Origin: SZUA-430 sp040381215
GTDB lineage: Bacteria > Pseudomonadota > Alphaproteobacteria > Micropepsales > Micropepsaceae
Assembly: GCA_040381215.1 (NCBI GenBank)
Contig: JBEIHO010000001.1
Span: 62,001-126,000 of the forward strand
DNA: 64,000 nucleotides
Direction of reading: 5' to 3'
Position numbers and translations under genes: made by a program. This document shows, one piece after another, positions 55,916 to 64,000 of the stretch. Position 1 is the first letter of the stretch. The number at the start of each line of letters is the position of its first letter. Below the pieces are notes generated by a model. That model searched no databases, had not been told where the DNA came from, and saw only the letters and a program-made list of their open reading frames with translations.

Positions 55916-56218
55916 ATGAAAATCACAATTGAAGTTGATTGTACACCCGCCGAAGCCCGCGCCTTCATGGGCCTGCCGGACGTCGAACCCCTTCAGGCCG
56001 AAGTCATGGCCGAGATCCAGCGCCGGGTGATGAACGCCCTGTCGCTGACCGACCCCCAGCAGCTCCTGAAGAACTGGGCCCCATGGTCGGCGCAGGGCAT
56101 GGAAGCTTTCCAGACCTTCGCCAAGGCCGCCACGGCCGGCTGGGCCCCGACAGCAGCGCGTGACAGCGCCGCCCGCGAAAAGGACCCTGAAGCCCCCAAG
56201 CCCCGGACCAGGGGTTAA
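55916..56218 (+). CDS. Small DUF6489-like protein
   Basis: This 100-residue protein begins MKITIEVDCTPAEARAFMGLPDVEPL and ends in a Pro/Lys-rich tail. The start segment fits a small alphaproteobacterial family of unknown function (DUF6489, from memory). The body is amphipathic-helical (LLKNWAPWSAQGMEAFQTF), which suggests interaction with a membrane or with polyhydroxyalkanoate granules. mnmE starts 21 bases downstream. Confidence 0.72.
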   Translation: MKITIEVDCTPAEARAFMGLPDVEPLQAEVMAEIQRRVMNALSLTDPQQLLKNWAPWSAQGMEAFQTFAKAATAGWAPTAARDSAAREKDPEAPKPRTRG

Positions 56219-56239
56219 CGCATCCGGCATACGTCCGAC

Positions 56240-57589
56240 ATGACATCGGCTGACACGATTTTTGCCCTGTCATCGGCGCGCGGAAAGGCGGGTGTCAGCG
56301 TCTTCCGCATCTCCGGACCCCGCGCGGCCGAGGTCCTGGTCAACCTGACGGGCCGACAATTGCCGCCGCCCAGACAAGCATCCCTGCGCACCCTGAAGGA
56401 CCAGGCGGGCGATGTCATCGACCAGGCGCTTGTTCTCTGGTTCAAGGGGCCATCCAGTTTCACCGGCGAGGACACGCTCGAACTCCACGTGCACGGCAGC
56501 CGCGCCGTGCTCGATGCGCTGGCCGAGACCCTCACGAACATCCGCGGGCTGCGGCCTGCAGACCCCGGCGAATTCACCCGCCGGGCCTTCGGGAACGCAA
56601 GGCTCGACCTGACCCAGGCCGAGGGCTTGTCGGACCTCATTGCCGCCGAGACCACCGAGCAGCGCCGTCTGGCCCTGCGCCAGATGCAGGGCGGCCTGCG
56701 CGAGCAAGTCGATGCCTGGCGCCGGACCCTCATCCGCGCAGGCGCCCACCTCGAAGCCTGCATCGATTTCCCCGAAGAGGAAATCCCCGAGGGCCTGGTC
56801 GGCGGCGTCGCCACCACCGTTGCTGCGCTCAGGGCAGACCTCGCGCATCATCTCGCCGACGCCCGCCGCGGTGAAATCATTCGCGACGGTTTCACCGTCG
56901 TCATCCTCGGGGCGCCCAACGTCGGCAAGTCCTCGCTGCTCAATGCACTGGCCCGTCGCGACGTGGCGATCGTCTCCGCGATCCCCGGCACGACACGCGA
57001 CACCGTCGAGGTCCAGCTCGACCTTGCAGGCTATGCGGTAACGTTGATCGACACCGCGGGGCTCAGGGAAACAACCGACGAAATCGAGATCGAAGGCATG
57101 CGCCGTTCCCGCGCCCGCGCAGCCGACGCAGACCTCCGCCTGCTGGTCACTTCCTGTCTCGGGGACGGTGTGGATTCACGTGTGACAGCCTCGATCCCGG
57201 CACACGATGCCCTCATCCTCAACAAGTGCGACTTGCAGCCCCGACGCACACAATCAACGCCTCCCGGAGATGTCCCCGTTATCCATGTCTCCGCACGAAC
57301 CGGCGAAGGTCTCGATGGGCTCGTTGCATGGCTCTCGGCCGAAGTTGTTTCACGTGCCGGCACATCCGAGGCCATGCCCCTGACGCGCGCGCGTCATCGC
57401 CACGCACTCCAGGCCGTCATTCACCATCTCGATCGTTTCCTCGCGAACACCACGGGCGCCGCGGCCCACCTCGATATCCTCGCAGAGGATCTCAGGATGG
57501 CCGGACGCGAGCTCGGCAGGATCACGGGCCGCATCGACGTCGAGGATCATCTCGACGTCATCTTCCGCGAGTTCTGCATCGGCAAGTGA
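56240..57589 (+). CDS. mnmE: tRNA modification GTPase MnmE
   Basis: Together with MnmG, this enzyme installs the cmnm5U modification at tRNA wobble uridine. The 449 residues have an N-terminal tetrahydrofolate-binding domain, a GTPase domain with G1 GAPNVGKSS near residue 225, G3 DTAGLRE and G4 NKCD, and the terminal cysteine in EFCIGK. All are intact. Two parS-like 16-mers lie inside the gene (57172-57187 and, in a half-site form, 57346-57361). mnmG follows after a 212-base spacer with further sites. Confidence 0.96.
   Translation: MTSADTIFALSSARGKAGVSVFRISGPRAAEVLVNLTGRQLPPPRQASLRTLKDQAGDVIDQALVLWFKGPSSFTGEDTLELHVHGSRAVLDALAETLTNIRGLRPADPGEFTRRAFGNARLDLTQAEGLSDLIAAETTEQRRLALRQMQGGLREQVDAWRRTLIRAGAHLEACIDFPEEEIPEGLVGGVATTVAALRADLAHHLADARRGEIIRDGFTVVILGAPNVGKSSLLNALARRDVAIVSAIPGTTRDTVEVQLDLAGYAVTLIDTAGLRETTDEIEIEGMRRSRARAADADLRLLVTSCLGDGVDSRVTASIPAHDALILNKCDLQPRRTQSTPPGDVPVIHVSARTGEGLDGLVAWLSAEVVSRAGTSEAMPLTRARHRHALQAVIHHLDRFLANTTGAAAHLDILAEDLRMAGRELGRITGRIDVEDHLDVIFREFCIGK
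57172..57187. promoter_or_regulatory. parS-like 16-mer inside mnmE
   Basis: GGATTCACGTGTGACA matches 12 of 16 bases of the consensus parS and keeps the CACGTG core. The same 16 bases recur exactly at 57674-57689, outside coding sequence, which argues for function. Confidence 0.45.
57346..57361. promoter_or_regulatory. parS half-site inside mnmE
   Basis: The left eleven bases (TGTTTCACGTG) match the parS consensus perfectly, but the right end is CCGGC instead of AAACA. Weak on its own. It gains weight from neighbouring sites. Confidence 0.3.
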
Positions 57590-57630
57590 CGCAGCCCCTC
57601 AGCGCCGCTCAAGCGCGTTTCCAGCAAGCC

Positions 57631-57646
57631 TGACTCACATGAAACG
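57631..57646. promoter_or_regulatory. parS-like 16-mer in mnmE-mnmG spacer
   Basis: TGACTCACATGAAACG matches 12 of 16 parS consensus bases. It recurs identically at 57729-57744. The CACGTG core is changed to CACATG, so binding may be weak. Confidence 0.4.
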
Positions 57647-57673
57647 GACACTGATCGTCCGCACACGGATTTT

Positions 57674-57689
57674 GGATTCACGTGTGACA
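57674..57689. promoter_or_regulatory. parS-like 16-mer in mnmE-mnmG spacer
   Basis: This is an identical copy of the 16-mer at 57172-57187 (12 of 16 match with intact CACGTG core), here in non-coding DNA between two degenerate copies of the other type. Confidence 0.5.
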
Positions 57690-57728
57690 CGTGGCTTTCA
57701 GCAAGCACATCCAGCCGGAATAAGATCC

Positions 57729-57744
57729 TGACTCACATGAAACG
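57729..57744. promoter_or_regulatory. parS-like 16-mer in mnmE-mnmG spacer
   Basis: This is an identical copy of the 57631-57646 site, 98 bases downstream. Both belong to a longer imperfect direct repeat (57629-57680 and 57727-57778) with 19 identical bases at the start and nine identical bases further along. Confidence 0.4.
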
Positions 57745-57801
57745 GCGCACCATTCTCCGCACACAGAGTTTTGACTCCCGGCACACCCATGCGCTATCCG
57801 C

Positions 57802-59673
<1,872 letters not shown>

Positions 59674-59680
59674 GCTCGAA

Positions 59681-60337
59681 GTGACCCCAGCCCCGGAATA
59701 CACGGAACTTGACTTCGCCAGGGAGCTGGGGGTCGCACGTGAAACTGTGAGTCGCTTATCCACATATGTGGATTTGCTGTTGAAAAGGAACCAGCAACTA
59801 AATTTGGTAGCCGCGTCAACTTTATCACAGGTGTGGCAGCGGCACATCCTCGACTCAGCCCAACTCCTGCCCGAGATCCCGGCCCATGCCCGCACCTTGG
59901 TAGACCTCGGAAGCGGCGCCGGCTTCCCCGGCATGGTCCTCGCAATCATGCTCGCGGACCGCCCCGGCCTGAAGGTTCACCTGATCGAGTCCATCGGCAA
60001 AAAGTGTCGGTTTTTGGAGGAAGTTGCCGCAGCGACAGGTGCGCCGGTCGAGGTCCACTGCACCCGCGCCGAGGCCCTGCCCGAACTCAAGGCCGACGTC
60101 GTCACAGCCCGTGCCCTGGCCCCCCTCGACCGCCTGCTCGCGCTGGCCTTCCCGTTCTTTCGAGACGGGACAATCGGATTGTTCCTGAAGGGAAAATCGC
60201 TTCCCGACGAATTGACCCTCGCAGCCAAATCTTGGAAACTTGATTCCACCCCCATTCCGAGCCGGTCTGACCCCTCGGGATCCGTATTGCGAGTGACAGG
60301 ATTAACCACGTGGCGGAAGCCCAGGAAACCCTCTTGA
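59681..60337 (+). CDS. rsmG: 16S rRNA (guanine-N7)-methyltransferase RsmG
   Basis: This SAM-dependent enzyme methylates G527 of 16S rRNA. It is 218 residues with GTG start, SAM motif LVDLGSGAGFPGMVLAI and the later TARALAPLDRLLALA. The first 60 codons have an unusually AT-rich stretch that includes a parS-like site (59731-59746) and a palindromic DnaA-box pair (59756-59775). parA starts inside its last codons. Confidence 0.94.
   Translation: MTPAPEYTELDFARELGVARETVSRLSTYVDLLLKRNQQLNLVAASTLSQVWQRHILDSAQLLPEIPAHARTLVDLGSGAGFPGMVLAIMLADRPGLKVHLIESIGKKCRFLEEVAAATGAPVEVHCTRAEALPELKADVVTARALAPLDRLLALAFPFFRDGTIGLFLKGKSLPDELTLAAKSWKLDSTPIPSRSDPSGSVLRVTGLTTWRKPRKPS
59731..59746. promoter_or_regulatory. 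parS-like 16-mer inside rsmG
   Basis: GGTCGCACGTGAAACT matches 12 of 16 parS consensus bases, with the right half CACGTGAAAC perfect. It is the closest site to parAB, about 560 bases before the parA start. Confidence 0.45.
59756..59775. promoter_or_regulatory. Inverted pair of DnaA boxes inside rsmG
   Basis: TTATCCACA (a perfect classical DnaA box) is followed after two bases by TGTGGATTT, its near-perfect inverse. The whole forms a 20-base palindromic element 10 bases after the parS-like site. Two such nonamers in coding DNA with this GC content are unlikely by chance. Confidence 0.5.
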
Positions 60338-61206
60338 GCCCGAGACAGGCGCGCACCGAAAGGGCGCGCGTGATCGTGATCGCGAATCAGAAGGGCGGCG
60401 TAGGCAAGACCACGACAGCCATCAACCTGGGAACGGCGCTGGCGGCAGTCGGCAAAGCCATCCTGGTGATCGACGTCGACCCCCAGGGCAACGCATCGAC
60501 GGGCTTGGGCATTTCCCGCCACCAGCGCTCCAAGTCGGTCTACGACGTCCTGATAGGCGAGGCGACGCTCGACGAAGCCATCGTGCCCTCGGCCATCCCG
60601 GGCCTGCATGTCGTGCCGGCGACGTCCGAACTGGCAGGCGCCGAGATGGAGCTCGTCGGCGTTCCCCGCAGGTCGTTTCGACTCCGGGACGCACTGGAAA
60701 ATTACGCCCGCAGACTAGCCCCGCCCGCCGAACCTTCCGCCGGAACGGAAGTCTCGCGCGAGGTCGCGACCCTCACCAGCTATGACTACATCCTGGTCGA
60801 TTGCCCGCCATCGCTGAACCTGCTGACCATCAACGCCATGACGGCGGCGCACGGTCTGCTGGTTCCCCTGCAATGCGAGTTCTTCGCCCTCGAAGGCCTG
60901 TCCCAGCTCCTGCGGACAATCGAGCTCGTGCGCGGCAGTCTGAACCCGACACTCGAGATCCAGGGTGTCGTCCTCACCATGTACGACAAGCGCAACAACC
61001 TGTCCGAACAGGTCGCCGTCGACGTTCGCCAGCACCTCGGCGAAAAGGTCTACCAGACGATCATCCCGCGCAATGTGCGCATCTCGGAAGCCCCAAGCCA
61101 CGGGCTCCCGGCGCTGCTCTACGACCTCAAGAGCGCAGGCAGCCAAGCCTACATCAAACTGGCAGGCGAACTCATTCAACGCGAAAAGTCTCGTAAGGCA
61201 GCATGA
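60310..61206 (+). CDS. parA: Chromosome partitioning ATPase ParA
   Basis: This is a Walker-type ATPase that moves ParB-parS complexes. It is 298 residues with the deviant Walker A KGGVGKTTT (residues 28-36), VIDVDPQGNASTGLG and ILVDCPPSLNLLT. It starts at GTG inside the last codons of rsmG and its stop overlaps the ATG of parB as ATGA. It is origin-proximal as in Caulobacter. Confidence 0.97.
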   Translation: MAEAQETLLSPRQARTERARVIVIANQKGGVGKTTTAINLGTALAAVGKAILVIDVDPQGNASTGLGISRHQRSKSVYDVLIGEATLDEAIVPSAIPGLHVVPATSELAGAEMELVGVPRRSFRLRDALENYARRLAPPAEPSAGTEVSREVATLTSYDYILVDCPPSLNLLTINAMTAAHGLLVPLQCEFFALEGLSQLLRTIELVRGSLNPTLEIQGVVLTMYDKRNNLSEQVAVDVRQHLGEKVYQTIIPRNVRISEAPSHGLPALLYDLKSAGSQAYIKLAGELIQREKSRKAA

Positions 61207-62138
61207 CACAGGTAAAGAAATCCACGTTCTCGGGACTGGGCCGCGGCCTCTCGGCATTGCTGGGCGAGGTTGAATCCGAAGTGCTCGCAGCGAGCAACAA
61301 CCCGAACGGCCAGCCTTTCCCCCCGCCATCAGCGGCGACACTTCCCGGCGCACCGGCCGAGCAGCGCGCCCCGCGGACCTTGCCGATCGCGTTGCTGCGT
61401 CCCAACCCGTTCCAGCCACGCGAGCACTTCGACCCCGAGGCGCTCGAGGAACTCGCCGCCTCGGTCCGCGACAAGGGCGTCATCCAGCCCATCATTGTCC
61501 GCCCGGTTCCCGGCCAACCCGACGAGTACCAGATCGTTGCCGGCGAGCGTCGCTGGCGCGCCGCCCAGAAGGCGCGGCTGCATGAAGTCCCCGTCGTCAT
61601 CAAGGCGCTGACCGACGCAGAGGCCCTTGAAGTCGCGCTCATCGAAAACATCCAGCGCGCCGACCTGAACCCGATCGAGGAAGCGCGCGGCTACCGCCAG
61701 CTCATCGATCGCTTCAACTATACCCAGGACGCACTGGGGCAGGTGATCGGTCGCTCGCGCAGCCACATTGCCAACACCATCCGGCTGCTGCAGCTGCCGC
61801 AGGCGGTGCAGGATTACATCTACGCGGGCAAGCTCTCGGCAGGTCACGCGCGCACGCTGGTCGGCCAGCCCGACCCCGAGGCCATGGCCCAGGAACTCAT
61901 CGCCGGCGGCCTCAATGTCCGCGAAGCCGAGGAGAAGGGCCGCAAGGTCAAGGGCAAGAAGAAGCGCACCATCGGCAAGGACGCCGACACGCGCGCGTTG
62001 GAGCAGTCGCTGTCATCGCAGCTCGGCCTCAACGTCGCGATCTCGTTCAAGGGCGAGAAGGGCGGCGAACTGAAGGTCGCCTACAAGACCCTCGAGCAAC
62101 TCGACGAGATCTGTCGCCTTCTCGGCTACGCGAAATAG
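61203..62138 (+). CDS. parB: Chromosome partitioning protein ParB
   Basis: This protein binds parS, spreads as a CTP clamp and stimulates ParA. It is 311 residues with the N-terminal ParA-contact segment (FSGLGRGLSALLGEV), the ParB/Srx domain with IVAGERRWRAAQKA and ALIENIQRADLNPIEEARGY, the DNA-binding helix-turn-helix around LGQVIGRSRSHIANTIRLLQL, and a C-terminal dimerisation end. It is the partner for the nearby parS-like sites. Confidence 0.96.
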   Translation: MTQVKKSTFSGLGRGLSALLGEVESEVLAASNNPNGQPFPPPSAATLPGAPAEQRAPRTLPIALLRPNPFQPREHFDPEALEELAASVRDKGVIQPIIVRPVPGQPDEYQIVAGERRWRAAQKARLHEVPVVIKALTDAEALEVALIENIQRADLNPIEEARGYRQLIDRFNYTQDALGQVIGRSRSHIANTIRLLQLPQAVQDYIYAGKLSAGHARTLVGQPDPEAMAQELIAGGLNVREAEEKGRKVKGKKKRTIGKDADTRALEQSLSSQLGLNVAISFKGEKGGELKVAYKTLEQLDEICRLLGYAK

Positions 62139-62142
62139 GCGC

Positions 62143-63126
62143 TCAGCCTTTCCTGACCGGCTTGCGCCGGGCCACCTCGATCAGCGCATGCTGCGCCATC
62201 ACCGCCTCGGGAAACCCGGTGGTGCGGGTGCGCGCTTCCGCCTCTGACAGGATCGCAAGGGCCTGCCGGATCCGCGGCCGATCCCACCCGGCGGCCTGGG
62301 TCTGCATCTTCCCCCACATGGGGCCAGCCCCCTCCATGCCGGCCGCCAGGCGCTGGAACAGGCGCAGCGTGAAGCCCAGCGCCACGCTCCACGACAGGCC
62401 TGATTCGTTGCCCTTGGCGATCAGGGCGTCGAGCCGGCGCAGGTTGCCATCCGCCACGGCATCGGCGATCTCGTCGCCCTCCACGTCACCGCTGCCACCG
62501 ATCACGGCCGCCACATCGGACCGCCCCAGCACGCCATCGCCGCTGCCGGTCCCGAGATACAGAAGCAGCTTCTCCAGTTCCGTCCGCATCAGGCGCCTGT
62601 CCGAGCCAAGCGCATCGACAAGATAGGCCAGCGCCTCGGCTTCGATCTGCCACCCCTGGCCCTTGAGCCCTTCCTCGATCATGCGGCCGGTGTCTTCCGC
62701 GCGATCATCGAAGCACTCGATCGATCCGGCAGCCTTCGCACCCTCGAACAGTTTTCGCAGGGCCGACGTCTTGGACAATTCGCCCGCCTCGACCACGACC
62801 AGCGTATCGCCGGTCTCCGAGGCCAGGAACGTCTCGAACAGCGAGGCCAGCGCGTCGGCCGTCTCGCGCACCCGAACAACGCGTCGCCCGCCAAACATCG
62901 AAATCGCGGCCGCCTCGTCGGCAAGCCGCGCCGGATCGCGCTTCAGTGCATCGCCATTGATATCCGTGACACGAAACGCATCATGCGTGTCGGGCACGAT
63001 GGCGCGCGCACACGCATCGGCACGCTCGCGCACCAGCCCGCCGTTCGATCCATGGAAAAGAACCGCCTTCCAGCTGTCAGGCGGCTTGCGCGCAAGCTTG
63101 TCTGCATCTTGCCCGCTGACGCGCAC
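62143..63126 (-). CDS. holA: DNA polymerase III delta subunit
   Basis: This is the clamp-loader delta subunit that opens the beta sliding clamp. It is 327 residues. The start includes WKAVLFHGSNGGLVRERAD and the clamp-contact region GGRRVVRVRE. The C-terminal region ALIEVARRKPV is typical. It starts at GTG and lies 11 bases after lptE on the same strand. Gene order parB, holA, lptE, leuS is conserved in alphaproteobacteria. Confidence 0.93.
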   Translation of the reverse strand: MRVSGQDADKLARKPPDSWKAVLFHGSNGGLVRERADACARAIVPDTHDAFRVTDINGDALKRDPARLADEAAAISMFGGRRVVRVRETADALASLFETFLASETGDTLVVVEAGELSKTSALRKLFEGAKAAGSIECFDDRAEDTGRMIEEGLKGQGWQIEAEALAYLVDALGSDRRLMRTELEKLLLYLGTGSGDGVLGRSDVAAVIGGSGDVEGDEIADAVADGNLRRLDALIAKGNESGLSWSVALGFTLRLFQRLAAGMEGAGPMWGKMQTQAAGWDRPRIRQALAILSEAEARTRTTGFPEAVMAQHALIEVARRKPVRKG

Positions 63127-63137
63127 GGCGGTCCTTG

Positions 63138-63656
63138 TCAGTTCCGCGAGCCGAAGCGATTTTCGAAATAAAGCCCGAGCCTGAGCCGGATATCCTCGCC
63201 CACCTCGCGCGCAGCGCGTTCCTGCGCATCGCGCTCGGCCGATTGCGTGCCGAACTGCGAGTCGACGACGTTGTACGCGGCGATGGCCCTGGCAGTACCC
63301 TTGTCCAGAACCTCGTTCGACACCGCATCGCGCAATTCGTACTTCGCAGTCAGCGTGTAGTTGTAGCGCGTGATCTGGGTGTTCTCCTGGATGGCAAGGC
63401 CTTCCTTCGTGTCAGCCAGCTGCACATTCAGGTTATAGGCTGCCCCCGACGGCGTACCCGCCGGCGTCATGGCATCCAGAAGCTGGTTTCGCAAATGGAC
63501 GCCCTGTCGCCCCGGGATGGGTTCGACGAACACCTGCCCGAAATAGGACCGCATGCCGTCCGGCGTCGTGCCCACCGCATACAGCGGCTTGAACCCGCAA
63601 CCCGAAAGGCTGAGGGCTGCGACTGCCACGAGGGCGGCCTTGGCGATCCTGTTCAT
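63138..63656 (-). CDS. lptE: LPS-assembly lipoprotein LptE
   Basis: This outer-membrane lipoprotein plugs the LptD barrel for lipopolysaccharide delivery. The 172 residues have a lipobox LSLSGC with Cys20, then GFKPLYAVG, a typical start of the LptE fold. Its ATG overlaps the stop of leuS as ATGA. It indicates that the cell makes LPS or a related lipid A-based outer membrane. Confidence 0.88.
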   Translation of the reverse strand: MNRIAKAALVAVAALSLSGCGFKPLYAVGTTPDGMRSYFGQVFVEPIPGRQGVHLRNQLLDAMTPAGTPSGAAYNLNVQLADTKEGLAIQENTQITRYNYTLTAKYELRDAVSNEVLDKGTARAIAAYNVVDSQFGTQSAERDAQERAAREVGEDIRLRLGLYFENRFGSRN

Positions 63657-64000
63657 TTTTGCTCCGTGACGATGTTCACGATCCGGTTCGGCACGATAAT
63701 GACCTTCTTGATCGCCCGTCCGTCAATGGCCTTGCGAACACCCTCGCGGGCAAGCGCGGCCTCCTCGACGGCTTTCGAGGGCAAATCCTTGGGCAAGTCT
63801 ATCTCATCGCGGCGTTTGCCGTCGATCTGTATCGCAAGGGTGACGCTGTCCAGCCGCGTGAGGGCAGGGTCCGCCTTGGGCCAGGGCGCATCGACGGCCA
63901 TGCTTGCCGACCCCAGCTTCTGCCAGCACTCCTCCGACAGGTGGGGCACCATGGGATTGATCAGGATGACAAGGGTCTCGAGCGCTTCACGCATCACCCA
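63653..64000 (-). CDS. leuS: Leucyl-tRNA synthetase, C-terminal part (5' end outside window)
   Basis: The last 115 residues of LeuRS are visible, reading into the right window edge. The segments INPMVPHLSEECWQKLG and AIQIDGKRRDEIDLP are from the anticodon-binding and C-terminal domains. The final KVIIVPNRIVNIV is the usual end. The rest of the gene lies beyond 64000. It is followed by lptE with overlapping stop and start. Confidence 0.92.
   Translation of the reverse strand, partial: WVMREALETLVILINPMVPHLSEECWQKLGSASMAVDAPWPKADPALTRLDSVTLAIQIDGKRRDEIDLPKDLPSKAVEEAALAREGVRKAIDGRAIKKVIIVPNRIVNIVTEQK

Noticed and set aside
60302..60309. CtrA half-site (TTAACCAC) just before parA
   Set aside because: Only one half-site without its partner at the proper spacing. 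This occurs often by chance.

Overview
The window is a gene-dense, GC-rich bacterial chromosome segment that fits a free-living alphaproteobacterium. The main evidence is the block aroE-maf-ppsR <- intergenic region -> hemE-hemH-hemJ-rho, which is the known arrangement around the alphaproteobacterial replication origin. It is followed about 10 kb later by mnmE-mnmG-rsmG-parA-parB. LolA, LptE, MltA and SecB show a Gram-negative envelope. No insertion sequence, prophage, integrase or CRISPR array was seen. The order within Alphaproteobacteria cannot be fixed from the sequence alone.

Region by region. 1-9.2 kb: a truncated short-chain dehydrogenase, a Lon-related protease, an FMN 2-hydroxyacid dehydrogenase, a nitronate-monooxygenase-like protein, a small PDZ protein, a lipoprotein, an unpaired acyl-CoA carboxylase beta subunit and a GPH-type transporter. 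9.2-12.2 kb: a lipid-modification cluster (FAD oxidoreductase, chalcone-isomerase-like protein, cyclopropane-fatty-acid synthase). 12.5-15.2 kb: two secreted proteins, one with five cyanovirin-N-like repeats and one with a sugar-binding-like C-terminal domain, followed by tRNA-Gly(GCC). 15.4-20.9 kb: prolyl-tRNA editing, a thioredoxin/TPR co-chaperone with its usual Lon-domain and Trm112-like neighbours, and a UbiH-family hydroxylase. 21-30.1 kb: glnK-amtB, an aminotransferase, ftsK, lolA and a puuD-puuA pair. 30.1-36.5 kb: a CYTH-CHAD protein, hisB-hisH-hisA-hisF and, divergently, hslV-hslU. 36.7-38.8 kb: an unusual prephenate-dehydratase-like/transmembrane/OmpA-like fusion. 38.8-45.6 kb: smr, mltA, tim44-like, secB, dnaQ, coaE, aroE, maf, ppsR. 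45.7-46.0 kb: predicted oriC. 46-56 kb: haem genes, rho, a secreted unknown, an SDR, an HD protein, a quinone oxidoreductase and a DUF255 protein. 56-64 kb: mnmE, mnmG, rsmG, parA, parB, holA, lptE and the end of leuS.

How it fits together. Transcription diverges from the predicted origin. Degenerate parS-like 16-mers lie within and between mnmE, mnmG and rsmG, a few kb upstream of parAB, as expected for an origin-proximal centromere. A DnaA-box inverted pair lies beside one of them. The most unusual elements are the five-repeat cyanovirin-like lectin with its coupled partner gene, which may begin at an ACG codon, and the prephenate-dehydratase-like/OmpA fusion, whose TRF motif is changed. 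Several convergent gene pairs end inside one shared hairpin or share a CTAG as overlapping stop codons.
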